Source: Proteus hauseri ATCC 700826 (GTDB lineage: Bacteria; Pseudomonadota; Gammaproteobacteria; Enterobacterales; Enterobacteriaceae). Taken from it: DNA of 64,000 nucleotides. The notes under the pieces are model-generated. The model searched no databases and was not told the DNA's origin. It saw only the letters and a list, made by a program, of their open reading frames with translations. The stretch lies in contig NZ_LXEV01000003.1 in NCBI RefSeq assembly GCF_001654965.1, positions 62,001-126,000 of the forward strand. Direction: 5' to 3'. The first letter of the stretch is position 1; each line of letters opens with the position of its first letter. Shown here in pieces: positions 1-8,736 of this stretch. A program made the translations under genes and the position numbers.

Positions 1-1170
1 CCATTCATGCATATACTCACCACCAACATATGATAAAGGTGTGTGATAACGTTGATGCCAAGCCTGTTCAACCTCTTGCACAAATGTTTTTATACCAATA
101 AATTTTTGCCCTGCATTACGCACGTTTGCAGCTTGTACTACGGTATAGCCTGACAACACCAACATCCCAAATACACCTAAACCATAGAGTGCGCCACGTA
201 ATGAGCGCTTAGGCATAACTGTAATTGAGCCGACAAATAACGCTGTTGCTACCGACATAAAAGGTTGTAGCCACTCAGTAATTCGTCCACCGTCATTAAA
301 ACTAAACCAGACAAAAATAATCGCCAATGGAAATAGCAAAATAAAATTGAGTAACCGGCTATCTTGAGATGCCGACCAACTAACACGCCCACCATATAAG
401 TGCAAAATACCCCACATAATAATCACAGGGTAAAATACCGTTAATGCAGCACGCGCAGTACGCAGATTAAAGCGGTGATCTATTTGTGAATCGACCCATT
501 TAAAAGCGGCAAAATCGTTATGCCATAACCAAATAAAGTTGGGTATAACAAAAGCAAGCCAGATAGCGATAGCCAGATAAAAATAAGGTGAACAATAGCT
601 TTGACGTACTTTAGGAACAAATAGGCTTAATAAGAAAACGGAACCTATAATGGCTAGCGAAGAATATTTTCCCATGGTCGCAATACCCATGGTGATAGCA
701 AAACAAAGCCAATACTTAGGATTCTCATTAATAGCAAAAACAAAGAAATAAAGTGCCCAAGCCCAACAACCAACTAAAATATAATTATCATTGTAAGGAA
801 TAATATCAAAATTAATTATTCCTGATAAATTAAGCCCTAACAGGGCAAACCAAGCTAAGTACTGATTTTTTGTTAGTTGATAAGCTAAATTCCAAATACC
901 TAATAACCCTATGGCAATCACAATAAAGTGGATAAAATACCAATAAAAGCTAAAATCGATGCCACCATAGATAGCAGGCCACATTAAAAAGCCAACAAAC
1001 CACGGATTCTTAGGGGAACCCCATTCTCCATTAGTACCCCAATTGACCGCTTCCACTGCATCATAAGGCACAGTAGGATCGAACATATAACTGACGATAA
1101 TCCATAACGTCGCATAACCAATAATCCACCAATATACTGGTTTGCGTAATTGAGCAGATGATAATGTCAT
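1..1170 (-). CDS. GT39-type membrane glycosyltransferase (3' end outside window)
   Basis: The open frame begins at an ATG at 1168-1170 (minus strand) and runs without a stop off the left edge, so only the N-terminal 390 residues are seen. The protein is very hydrophobic, with many membrane spans separated by short loops rich in Trp and Tyr. After the first span comes an acidic loop reading VPYDAVEAVNWG, which fits the Asp/Glu-containing first periplasmic loop of the PMT_2/ArnT (GT39, GT-C fold) family. Such enzymes transfer a sugar from a polyprenyl-phosphate donor on the periplasmic face of the inner membrane. The acceptor cannot be told from sequence. It lies head to head with yihI. Family assignment is fairly firm, substrate unknown. 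Confidence 0.75.
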   Translation of the reverse strand, partial: MTLSSAQLRKPVYWWIIGYATLWIIVSYMFDPTVPYDAVEAVNWGTNGEWGSPKNPWFVGFLMWPAIYGGIDFSFYWYFIHFIVIAIGLLGIWNLAYQLTKNQYLAWFALLGLNLSGIINFDIIPYNDNYILVGCWAWALYFFVFAINENPKYWLCFAITMGIATMGKYSSLAIIGSVFLLSLFVPKVRQSYCSPYFYLAIAIWLAFVIPNFIWLWHNDFAAFKWVDSQIDHRFNLRTARAALTVFYPVIIMWGILHLYGGRVSWSASQDSRLLNFILLFPLAIIFVWFSFNDGGRITEWLQPFMSVATALFVGSITVMPKRSLRGALYGLGVFGMLVLSGYTVVQAANVRNAGQKFIGIKTFVQEVEQAWHQRYHTPLSYVGGEYMHEW

Positions 1171-1358
1171 AATAAAAAAAAAGTTAAGTTGATAAATTTA
1201 AATTTATAGTTAATTGATGTCACAACACAGTAAAGTATAGTGAAACGAGCCGTGTATTGTACGTGAGCAAAAATTAAATTGTCTTAAATTCGCGCTTTTA
1301 TCGCAAAATAGTTTCTGATAGATTGCGCAACCAGAAGATCACAAGCCGAGTTACCATT

Positions 1359-1862
1359 ATGAATATGATTAAAAGAAAGCCAGCCGCAAAAGTTCGTAGA
1401 AAAACGCGTGAAGAGCTAAATGCGGAAGGACGCGACCGTAAGCGTCAAAAGAAACACCGTGGCAATCCTGCTGGTAACCGTCAGCAGGAATCCATTGATA
1501 ACAAAAAAACACAAGCTCAAGAGCCGAAAGATCCACGTATTGGTAGTAAAAAACCTATTCCGTTGATCGTGGCTGATAAACCAAAAGTAACAAAAGCAGT
1601 TAAAAAAGCGGCTCCAGCAAAAGCTGAACCCGTTCGCTTATCACCCGCAGAAGAGCTAGAGCTGTTAGAAAATGATGCTCGTTTAGATGAACTTCTATCT
1701 CGTCTTGAAAGTGGTGAAAAATTAACGGCCGAAGAACAAGCTTATACTGAAAAAACACTTGATCGTATTGATGAGCTAATGGTTGAGTTAGGTATTGAGT
1801 TTGAAGATGATGACGACGAAGAAAAAACCGAAGACATCATGCAGTTATTAAAAGGTAAGTAA
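1359..1862 (+). CDS. yihI: YihI, GTPase-activating protein for Der
   Basis: A 167-residue, highly charged protein that aligns along its length with E. coli YihI. The N-terminal third is basic ([20 protein letters not shown]), followed by the conserved [12 protein letters not shown] segment, a helical [20 protein letters not shown] core, and an acidic DDDDEE tail. In E. coli YihI stimulates GTP hydrolysis by the ribosome-assembly GTPase Der. I prefer the ATG at 1359 because a GAG lies 8 bases upstream and the 12 codons before it, reachable from a TTG at 1323, do not look like YihI. An ATG at 1365 is also possible. It is transcribed alone and ends at a strong terminator. Confidence 0.9.
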   Translation: MNMIKRKPAAKVRRKTREELNAEGRDRKRQKKHRGNPAGNRQQESIDNKKTQAQEPKDPRIGSKKPIPLIVADKPKVTKAVKKAAPAKAEPVRLSPAEELELLENDARLDELLSRLESGEKLTAEEQAYTEKTLDRIDELMVELGIEFEDDDDEEKTEDIMQLLKGK

Positions 1863-1880
1863 TTTATCTTACTGAATTTT

Positions 1881-1921
1881 ATCTGACAGAAACCAATAAC
1901 AGGTTTCTGTCAGATTTTTTA
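1881..1921 (+). terminator. Rho-independent terminator of yihI
   Basis: A 14-bp perfect inverted repeat (1881-1894 with 1902-1915) around a 7-base loop, followed by a T tract, 18 bases after the yihI stop. Confidence 0.92.
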
Positions 1922-2431
1922 TATTTTAATTTAAAAATTGAATATCTCTCTTTTTTATTTATTTATACTCATGTTTATTAATATATTATTAATTGGACGT
2001 AAAAAGCTTCACACATATAAATAAAATTTAATTTTGATGGCATTTTTATTAATCTATTACTGATCTGTATTGCTTTATCATATTCTAAATATGTGATTAC
2101 AATATTATATATACATAAACACTCATAGAGTATTTCAAATGTTACGCAATTTTCTCTGTACTAAACATAGGCTAGCACAGCAGATAAGCGTTCAATATCC
2201 CATTGCTCATCAAATCATTTTTAATAAAAATCTTATCTATTTTTTTATTATGATATCCTGTTTTTTAGATAAATAAATCTTTAATGATAATTTTGCCGTT
2301 AATTACTCTTTATAAGTGTAACTCGCGATAATTTAAATAAATAAATAAAAGCTAAGATTACTCTATCTATTTCTTCGCTACTAACCCTGATATTATTATT
2401 TCCTATTTTAAATATACGAGTAATAAAAAAC
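1922..2431. other. AT-rich intergenic stretch without a recognisable gene
   Basis: About 510 very AT-rich bases. A 45-codon open frame at 2139-2276 has no convincing ribosome site or familiar product. The stretch must hold the promoter of the DUF4026 gene, but I cannot pick one out with confidence because AT-rich hexamers occur everywhere. Confidence 0.5.
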
Positions 2432-3880
2432 ATGGATAATAAACAACAATATTTAGATATCATCACAGGGCAAGGAAAAAAAGAACCCTCTCGTATAGTG
2501 GCATTCCCTGCACAGCCGCTAAACTATGCTTTAATTGAGCAACGTCTAGAACAGCAAAGCGATTATACAGAAGGTGAAATTGATTATTTAACTGAAGATA
2601 TTGAAGACGGTTTCTTTTATACCTGTCAGCAAGATGGCGATGAACTGCGTTTTTTTGTCTGTCTATTAGCTCGTTCTCCTGATTATAAGATTTGCCCAGC
2701 TTATTCTACAGATACACTCACTCCGGAATTACTGGCACATGCTAATGCGACCACTCAAGATATTTTATTAGAAACCTTATTTTCGGATGCGTTGCACCCT
2801 CTTGCAAGTTATCACCATCAGCTTAATTTTCTCAATATCATTGCGCCAGAAATGGTATTGGCACTCGATGAATCCGCAGCAGGTAAAGCATTAACACCTG
2901 AGTGGATACGTTTTCAGTTAGAAACACCGGATCTTTATCCTGAAGTTGAAAGTCTGTATGTTATTCATGCAGTTTATGATACTGAAAATGATCCACCAAC
3001 AATGTTTTGGTTCCATACTCATGGTTTAGAACGTTGTGGTCTAACCGAAGTCGATTTAGTCATTCCTAGTATGCTTGAATCTTATTATGGTATTCCTGAT
3101 ATTTTTCGCTGCTTTGTCAATAACAGCATCAATCATCAGCAAATCGAATTTGGTGAACCTATGCTTTGTGGGCAAACATCCTCCGGCTTAGAATACCTTG
3201 TGGCATTACCTTACGAAGAAGGTATTCGTCACGTAAATCAATCTACACCGCTAGATAATCTTCGTCCTTTAGAAGAAATGCGTTATGACACCAATGATGC
3301 ACCTAGTGGCATATTTTTAGGTGATATGGCTGACCGTGATGAATATCATCAGCACCCCTCCTCGATGCTATTTCGTACCAATGAAGAAAATCCCGTATTG
3401 GAAACTTTCTTCAAAGGCTATGAAGAACAACAAGCAATAATGCTATTGCGCACCAATGAAGAAACGTATGAAATGTCAGAAAAAGCGAAACTTCGTTGGG
3501 AATATTTTGTATCGATGTTTGATAATTATAATCAGCCCCCTGTAGAACAAAAAAATAACTTATTCTCAAAATGGCTGAGTAAAGGTAAAACGGAAGAAAC
3601 CGATAACCCATGGCAATTTATGATTAAGTTTGGCATCCCTTATGGTAAAAATGAAAAAGAAAAAGAACTAGAACATATGTGGTTTATTCCTCAATCTCTC
3701 GATGGTAATACGGTATATGCCAAATTGATTAACGTACCATTTTATATTGAAGATATGGACGAAGGAAAAGTATATCCTATTGATATTGCGTTAATAACAG
3801 ATTGGGTGATTACTTATCAAGATAATAATTATACCCCTAATAATATTTATCAATTATTTAGCCATCAACAAACTCACTAA
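2432..3880 (+). CDS. DUF4026 family protein with DUF2314-like C-terminus
   Basis: A 482-residue soluble, acidic protein with no signal peptide or membrane span. The overall sequence resembles the DUF4026 family, whose function is unknown to me. The last ~70 residues (EHMWFIPQSLDGNTVYAKL then a stretch ending in ITDWVI) resemble the small DUF2314/YegJ-type domain, in which an aromatic-rich strand pair is followed by an ISDW-like motif; that match is by eye. An internal near-repeat, MLFRTNEENP and MLLRTNEETY, lies about 27 residues apart around residues 313 and 340. The gene stands alone between AT-rich spacers. Similar proteins are often found singly in enterobacteria, and no partner is suggested here. 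Confidence 0.7.
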   Translation: MDNKQQYLDIITGQGKKEPSRIVAFPAQPLNYALIEQRLEQQSDYTEGEIDYLTEDIEDGFFYTCQQDGDELRFFVCLLARSPDYKICPAYSTDTLTPELLAHANATTQDILLETLFSDALHPLASYHHQLNFLNIIAPEMVLALDESAAGKALTPEWIRFQLETPDLYPEVESLYVIHAVYDTENDPPTMFWFHTHGLERCGLTEVDLVIPSMLESYYGIPDIFRCFVNNSINHQQIEFGEPMLCGQTSSGLEYLVALPYEEGIRHVNQSTPLDNLRPLEEMRYDTNDAPSGIFLGDMADRDEYHQHPSSMLFRTNEENPVLETFFKGYEEQQAIMLLRTNEETYEMSEKAKLRWEYFVSMFDNYNQPPVEQKNNLFSKWLSKGKTEETDNPWQFMIKFGIPYGKNEKEKELEHMWFIPQSLDGNTVYAKLINVPFYIEDMDEGKVYPIDIALITDWVITYQDNNYTPNNIYQLFSHQQTH

Positions 3881-3904
3881 TTTTTCATTATCCCTACGAA
3901 TAAT

Positions 3905-3941
3905 GCGGGCTATTTCAGCTTTATTGTGAAAGAAAACCCGC
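3905..3941 (+). terminator. Weak hairpin after the DUF4026 gene
   Basis: GCGGG at 3905-3909 pairs with CCCGC at 3937-3941, with a partly paired TTTC/GAAA interior, then an AT-rich tail with short T runs. It is the only stem-loop close to the stop and may terminate transcription. The stem is imperfect. Confidence 0.3.
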
Positions 3942-4116
3942 AAATTTATTATTTTGGCAATCTATTTTAGTGTCGTGACCCGTTAACACCATTAATTAGT
4001 TGTTACTTTGTTGCTACATCATCAGCCAAAAAAAATACATTTCATTTTTTTTCTAGTAACAAACAGCGCCCTCTCTACATTTAACGCTCAGTTTCCCTTG
4101 GTTATCTTTTCTAGGA

Positions 4117-4130
4117 TTGATTTAAATCAA
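4117..4130 (+). promoter_or_regulatory. FNR-binding site upstream of feoABC
   Basis: TTGATTTAAATCAA is a perfect match to the FNR consensus TTGAT-N4-ATCAA and lies about 177 bases before the feoA start. FNR activation of feo under low oxygen, when ferrous iron prevails, is established in E. coli. Site identity is read directly; activity is inferred. Confidence 0.85.
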
Positions 4131-4171
4131 GAGTAGGTAAGCCTAGAGTAGGCTAAATTATACCCAATAAG

Positions 4172-4190
4172 GATAGTTATAATTCTCATT
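4172..4190 (+). promoter_or_regulatory. Fur-like box 1 upstream of feoABC
   Basis: A 19-base stretch matching about 13 positions of the Fur consensus GATAATGATAATCATTATC. It lies between the FNR site and feoA, as expected for iron repression of feo. In such AT-rich DNA partial matches arise by chance, so confidence is moderate. Confidence 0.5.
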
Positions 4191-4256
4191 AGCATTAAAA
4201 ATATTTATTATAATTACCTTAATTATCTTGTGTGATCATTTTTTACATGCGTTAAT

Positions 4257-4275
4257 AATTATCAGTATCATTATT
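4257..4275 (+). promoter_or_regulatory. Fur-like box 2 upstream of feoABC
   Basis: A second 19-base stretch with about 13 matches to the Fur consensus, its right half reading ATCATTATT. It ends 31 bases before the feoA start, where a bound repressor would block the promoter or early elongation. Confidence 0.45.
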
Positions 4276-4306
4276 TTTTGTATCAACATCTGTGGAAGGA
4301 CGACTT

Positions 4307-4543
4307 ATGTCTCTAATCCCAAATCATAGTTATAAAATCCTGGGCTATTCACCTCAGATAAGCCCCGCTTATCGCCAAAAATTATTATCATTAGGAATGC
4401 TACCAGGAGCTGTATTTAACGTTATCCGTATCGCACCACTTGGCGATCCCATTCAGATAGAGACACACCGCGTATCTTTAATTCTGAGAAAAAAAGATCT
4501 CGCGCTAATTAATCTTAGCGAAGTGATCCATAACGAAAAATAA
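4307..4543 (+). CDS. feoA: FeoA, ferrous iron transport accessory protein
   Basis: A 78-residue cytoplasmic protein of SH3-like fold that supports the FeoB permease. It shows the family pattern of a Gly-rich turn and [16 protein letters not shown], followed by GDPIQIE and a basic-residue strand. The ATG at 4307 follows a strong GGAAGGA at 4294-4300; an upstream in-frame ATG at 4292 would overlap that ribosome site and is rejected. It is the first gene of feoABC, with 49 bases to feoB. Expression is probably activated by FNR and repressed by Fur-iron through the sites upstream. Confidence 0.95.
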   Translation: MSLIPNHSYKILGYSPQISPAYRQKLLSLGMLPGAVFNVIRIAPLGDPIQIETHRVSLILRKKDLALINLSEVIHNEK

Positions 4544-4592
4544 CCGTTAATTTCTCTCTCACTCTGGCAACGCAACTATTGGCATCACAATT

Positions 4593-6920
4593 ATGACTCC
4601 TCTCACTATTGGTCTTATCGGTAATCCTAATGCCGGTAAAACAACACTCTTTAACCAGCTGACAGGTTCCCGCCAACGTGTGGGAAACTGGGCGGGTGTA
4701 ACGGTTGAACGTAAAGTGGGCCGCTTTACGACGGCTAACCATAAAATTGAGTTAGTTGACTTACCAGGCACTTACTCATTAACCACAATTTCAGAACAAA
4801 CATCTCTCGATGAGCAAATCGCCTGCCATTTCATTCTTAGCAATGAAGCCGATATGCTTATCAACGTTGTTGATGCCTCGAACTTAGAACGAAATCTTTA
4901 TCTAACATTACAACTACTTGAGCTTGGTATTCCCTGCATTGTGGCGTTAAACATGTTGGATATAGCAGAGCATCAAGATATACAAATTGATATTGAGGCG
5001 CTTTCACAACAACTGGGTTGCCCTGTTATTCCGATGGTTTCCACCAAAGCCTCTGGTATTGATAAATTAAAAGAAGCTATTGATGCTTTTCCTGCTGAAA
5101 AGAAAAAACCTCAAGAACTCCTTACTTCATACCCAATTTGGTTATTAAATGAAGTAGAGGCATTAGCGGGAAAAATTAATCATGATGAATTCAATATTCA
5201 ACAACGTCGTTGGATGGCATTACAGTGCTTAGAAGGTGATATTTACACCCACCAGCGCGCACAAGTAACTGCGGAAGATATCAAAACTATTCGTCAACGT
5301 ATTCAAGATGAGCATAATAACGAAGCTGAATTAGTCATTGCAGATGCCCGTTATCAAAATATTGAACGTATTTGTCATGCTGTTATTAATATGGAAGCGA
5401 TAAAACCCAATCGACTCACGCAAAATATCGATAAAGTGATATTAAACCGTTGGTTAGGTGTCCCTATCTTCCTATTTGTGATGTATTTAATGTTCGTGCT
5501 AGCCATTAATATTGGTGGTGCTTTGCAGCCTGCGTTTGAAGGCGGCTCTGAAGCTATCTTTATTCATGGTATTCAATGGATTGGGGCAACCTTTAACTTC
5601 CCTGAATGGCTGACTATTTTCCTTGCTCAAGGTGTTGGTGGCGGTATTAATACTGTTTTACCATTAGTACCACAAATAGGGATGATGTATCTCTTTCTAT
5701 CTATTCTTGAAGACTCAGGTTATATGGCTCGAGCTGCCTTTGTAATGGATAGATTAATGCAGGCATTAGGTTTACCGGGTAAATCTTTTGTTCCTCTCAT
5801 TGTTGGCTTTGGTTGTAACGTTCCTTCTATTATGGGTGCTCGTACATTAGATGCGCCTAGAGAACGTTTAATTACCGTTTTAATGGCACCGTTTATGTCT
5901 TGTGGTGCTCGCTTAGCAATCTTTGCGGTTTTTGCCGCTGCATTCTTTGGCAAAAATGGCGCGAGTGTTGTTTTCTCTCTTTATATCCTTGGTATTTTGG
6001 TTGCCATCTTAACGGGTTTACTACTGAAACATACCATTATGCGCGGTGATGCATCTCCATTTGTGATGGAGCTGCCGGTTTACCATGTGCCTCATGCAAA
6101 AACATTATTACTGCAAACATGGCAGCGTTTAAAAGGCTTCGTTGTCCGTGCGGGTAAAGTCATTATTATCGCCAGTATGTTTATCGGTGCGTTAAATAGC
6201 TTTACCTTCTCTGGTAAACCTGCAGATAACATCAACGACTCTGCACTTGCTTCTGTTAGTAAAGTTATCACTCCATTACTGCAACCTATTGGTGTGCATA
6301 ATGATAACTGGCAAGCGACTGTCGGCTTAGTTACAGGTGCAATGGCAAAAGAAGTGGTCGTGGGTACATTAAATACCCTTTATACCGCTGAAAGCATTGT
6401 TAATGAGCCATTTAATGCCGAAGAGTTTGATCTTTTGGGCGAAATTGGCGATGCCTTTGGTGAAACATGGGATAGCTTAAAAGAGACTTTTACTTTAGCC
6501 GCACTCTCTAATCCAATTGAAGCCAGTAAAGGTGATGGCGAAATGGATACTGGGACGATGGGCACCATGGGTGCTAAATTTGGTTCCGGTATTGCAGCTT
6601 ATAGCTATCTAATTTTCGTTCTGTTGTATGTGCCTTGTGTTTCTGTCATGGGTGCAATTGCCCGTGAAACTAGCCGTGGATGGATGACATTCTCCATTCT
6701 TTGGGGCTTAAATATTGCTTACTCACTGGCAGCATTGTTCTATCAAGTAGCAACATTTAGCGAGCACCCAGAAAGTAGCGCTATTACCATTGCTGGCGTA
6801 GTCATATTTAACTTAATTCTCTTTCTTCTATTGCGTAAATCGCGTAATCGCCTAACAATTAACTTAAGTAACAAACATTCATTCGCAAAACAGTGTTGTT
6901 CTAAAGGTAATTGTCACTAA
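4593..6920 (+). CDS. feoB: FeoB, ferrous iron permease with GTPase domain
   Basis: A 775-residue inner-membrane ferrous iron transporter. The N-terminal G domain shows G1 GNPNAGKT (residues 10-17), G3 DLPG (56-59) and G4 NMLD (120-123), followed by the helical GDI-like region. From about residue 280 a polytopic core carries the two gate regions, with the invariant GFGCNVP and the later YVPCVS cysteine motifs. The C-terminus is Cys- and Lys-rich (QCCSKGNC), as in other enterobacterial FeoB. Length is typical. It lies between feoA and feoC, whose products modulate it. Confidence 0.97.
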   Translation: MTPLTIGLIGNPNAGKTTLFNQLTGSRQRVGNWAGVTVERKVGRFTTANHKIELVDLPGTYSLTTISEQTSLDEQIACHFILSNEADMLINVVDASNLERNLYLTLQLLELGIPCIVALNMLDIAEHQDIQIDIEALSQQLGCPVIPMVSTKASGIDKLKEAIDAFPAEKKKPQELLTSYPIWLLNEVEALAGKINHDEFNIQQRRWMALQCLEGDIYTHQRAQVTAEDIKTIRQRIQDEHNNEAELVIADARYQNIERICHAVINMEAIKPNRLTQNIDKVILNRWLGVPIFLFVMYLMFVLAINIGGALQPAFEGGSEAIFIHGIQWIGATFNFPEWLTIFLAQGVGGGINTVLPLVPQIGMMYLFLSILEDSGYMARAAFVMDRLMQALGLPGKSFVPLIVGFGCNVPSIMGARTLDAPRERLITVLMAPFMSCGARLAIFAVFAAAFFGKNGASVVFSLYILGILVAILTGLLLKHTIMRGDASPFVMELPVYHVPHAKTLLLQTWQRLKGFVVRAGKVIIIASMFIGALNSFTFSGKPADNINDSALASVSKVITPLLQPIGVHNDNWQATVGLVTGAMAKEVVVGTLNTLYTAESIVNEPFNAEEFDLLGEIGDAFGETWDSLKETFTLAALSNPIEASKGDGEMDTGTMGTMGAKFGSGIAAYSYLIFVLLYVPCVSVMGAIARETSRGWMTFSILWGLNIAYSLAALFYQVATFSEHPESSAITIAGVVIFNLILFLLLRKSRNRLTINLSNKHSFAKQCCSKGNCH

Positions 6921-6939
6921 GTGATAAAGGAAAAGTAAG

Positions 6940-7170
6940 ATGGCAAGTTTGATACAGGTCCGTGATTGTGTCGCACTTAATGGCCGAGCTGATGCTCGAC
7001 TCATTAGCCATCAATTAAACGCACCAGAACCATTGGTGCAGGCTATGCTTGAGCGACTCACACTGATGGGTAAGCTTGATGAAGTGGATGTGGAAGAGTG
7101 CCTTAGTGGCAGTTGCAAAAGCTGCCCTGAAGCCACTGCGTGTCAGACAAAGCTTTATCAATTAAGCTAA
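6940..7170 (+). CDS. feoC: FeoC, winged-helix Fe-S protein of the Feo system
   Basis: A 76-residue protein. Residues 1-50 fit the small winged-helix domain of FeoC. Four cysteines at 54, 59, 62 and 68 form the cluster-binding segment CLSGSCKSCPEATAC that in enterobacterial FeoC holds an oxygen-sensitive iron-sulfur centre. FeoC is reported to protect FeoB from proteolysis and may sense oxygen or iron. It is 19 bases downstream of feoB, behind AAAGGAAAAG, and is followed by a terminator that closes the operon. Confidence 0.92.
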   Translation: MASLIQVRDCVALNGRADARLISHQLNAPEPLVQAMLERLTLMGKLDEVDVEECLSGSCKSCPEATACQTKLYQLS

Positions 7171-7186
7171 ACTCATTCGTCTTGAT

Positions 7187-7219
7187 AAAAAATCCCCGAC
7201 AAAATTGGGGATTTTTTTT
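7187..7219 (+). terminator. Rho-independent terminator of feoABC
   Basis: An A-run plus ATCCCC pairs with GGGGAT plus a long T-run, loop about 9 bases, ending in eight or more T residues. It begins 17 bases after the feoC stop. Confidence 0.92.
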
Positions 7220-7327
7220 ATCCATTATCACCCGATTTTTCACACAAAGCGCCAAAATGAATCACTTTCATCTTCCTACTTCTTGATTTACTTTTCTCAC
7301 CATCACGGCATAATTTCATTTATCTTT

Positions 7328-7343
7328 AGACGTAAAGACGTCC
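7328..7343 (+). promoter_or_regulatory. Tandem met-box-like octamers upstream of the OsmC-family gene
   Basis: AGACGTAA directly followed by AGACGTCC. Against the MetJ octamer AGACGTCT these match 6 of 8 and 7 of 8 positions, and the strict 8-base spacing is what cooperative MetJ dimers need. They end 41 bases before the start codon at 7385. The bona fide metF boxes in this window have 8, 6 and 5 matches, so the site is comparable in quality. No third box adjoins. Confidence 0.5.
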
Positions 7344-7384
7344 ATTCACATTAAAAATAATATATTACAATAAGGATATGAAAT

Positions 7385-7855
7385 ATGCCGATAACCGAAT
7401 TTTCATCAATAGTCACAAGTGGCGAACAAGGTGGATTACAAATGCAGTGCGCGTCACGCCAGTTTCAGCTTTTACTCGATGAACCTACATCATTAGGTGG
7501 AAAAGATAGCGCCATGAACCCTGTGGAAGCGCTATTAGGAACCTTAGGTGCATGTAAAGGTATTGTCGCTAAAAGCGTTGCTCGTATGCATCGCATTAAG
7601 CTCAACGATATTCGCATTGAAGTCAAAGGTGAACTTGATACAGATGGTTTTACAGGTAAAAACAAACAAGCCAAAATTGGCTTCAGTAAAATCACAACAC
7701 ACTTTTTTATTCAGGCAGATAATAGCGAAGAAGAAATAGCTGCGTTTATTGCCTTTATTGAACGTACTTGTCCTGTCTTTGATACCATTAAAAATCCCCC
7801 TATTTGTGAGACGTCATACAGTCTCGAAAAGAGTACTGAGGATATTGCCATTTAA
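7385..7855 (+). CDS. OsmC/Ohr superfamily thiol peroxidase-like protein
   Basis: A 156-residue cytoplasmic protein of the OsmC fold. The two hallmark reactive cysteines are present: Cys57 in LGTLGACKGI and Cys129 in ERTCPVFDT. Family members reduce organic hydroperoxides with these thiols, though YhfA-type members have no clear substrate. The closest type looks to be the general OsmC family rather than Ohr. AAGGATATGAA precedes the ATG. It is a single gene convergent with bioH. The tandem AGACGT octamers upstream suggest control by the methionine repressor MetJ, which is unusual for this family. Confidence 0.85.
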   Translation: MPITEFSSIVTSGEQGGLQMQCASRQFQLLLDEPTSLGGKDSAMNPVEALLGTLGACKGIVAKSVARMHRIKLNDIRIEVKGELDTDGFTGKNKQAKIGFSKITTHFFIQADNSEEEIAAFIAFIERTCPVFDTIKNPPICETSYSLEKSTEDIAI

Positions 7856-7862
7856 ATAAGTA

Positions 7863-7882
7863 CAGCCCTAAGATCAGGGCTG
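7863..7882. terminator. Short hairpin between convergent OsmC-family gene and bioH
   Basis: CAGCCCT (7863-7869) pairs with AGGGCTG (7876-7882) around a 6-base loop. The flanks are AT-rich but lack a continuous T tract on either strand, so it is at best a weak terminator serving both genes. Confidence 0.45.
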
Positions 7883-7925
7883 ATTATAAAATCAAAACGA
7901 TGTAGAAATAACATCACTTGGCTAT

Positions 7926-8699
7926 TTAATGGATATCTTTAACCGCATTAACTAATGCCTGACTAAACTCATCAGGGTGTGAAATAAAGGGTGCATGAGC
8001 CGCATTACGGAAAATAACACTCGGAGAATCGGGATATATTTCATCTAATAAATTAGCCACTTTTCTCGGCACTAGCCCATCTAGATAGCCATAAAAACGA
8101 ATAAATGGGCAGCTCACTGTTTTTAATTCTTCACGTAAATCTTCTGTACGAAGTATTTCTAAACCACCATTAAGTATTTCAACAGATGGCAAAGGTTGTT
8201 CTAATACCACTGATTTTAACGCTTTCATATCTTCACGAGCACTTTGTGTACCTAATGTTTGCAAGGCTAAAAAACGCTCAACAGTACGATGAAAATTTTC
8301 ACTGAGCTGCTGTTCAAAGCCTTTTAATACTTCAGGTTTGATACCCGGCCAATCTTGATGAGCACTAAAACAGGGTGAAGAAGCAACGGTCACTAACGCT
8401 GCAACTTGATGTGGATTATCTAACACAATGCGACTTGCAACTAATCCACCTAATGACCAGCCTAGCCAAATTGCATTTTTCGGCGCTTGTGCAAACACAA
8501 CATCAGCCATCTCTTGTAACGTTAATACAGGAAAACCTTGGCTACGCCCATATCCTGGTAAATCCACAAGATGCAAAGTAAATGTCGAGTTCAATCGCAT
8601 TATTAATGATTGCCAGACCTGTGCGTTCAAGCCCCATCCATGCAATAGCACAAGATGCGTTTTACCTTCTCCAATTGTCTGCCAATACAGCTTATTCAT
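7926..8699 (-). CDS. bioH: BioH, pimeloyl-ACP methyl ester carboxylesterase
   Basis: A 257-residue alpha/beta hydrolase that removes the methyl group from pimeloyl-ACP methyl ester, releasing pimeloyl-ACP for biotin ring assembly. The catalytic triad is at the same positions as in E. coli: Ser82 in GWSLGG, Asp207 in GYLDGLV and His235 in AAHAPF. The oxyanion-hole region HGWGLN is at residues 20-25. It diverges from gntX with only 37 bases between starts, as in E. coli. Confidence 0.96.
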   Translation of the reverse strand: MNKLYWQTIGEGKTHLVLLHGWGLNAQVWQSLIMRLNSTFTLHLVDLPGYGRSQGFPVLTLQEMADVVFAQAPKNAIWLGWSLGGLVASRIVLDNPHQVAALVTVASSPCFSAHQDWPGIKPEVLKGFEQQLSENFHRTVERFLALQTLGTQSAREDMKALKSVVLEQPLPSVEILNGGLEILRTEDLREELKTVSCPFIRFYGYLDGLVPRKVANLLDEIYPDSPSVIFRNAAHAPFISHPDEFSQALVNAVKDIH

Positions 8700-8736
8700 T
8701 GTTATGCTCTCTTCTCTTCTTACTAAGGCTTTCTTT

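Noticed and set aside
2139-2276. 45-codon open frame in the spacer after yihI
   Set aside because: It has no ribosome site, no familiar product and atypical composition.
8428-8736. N-terminal extension of gntX
   Set aside because: It overlaps bioH on the other strand and bears no similarity to GntX homologues.
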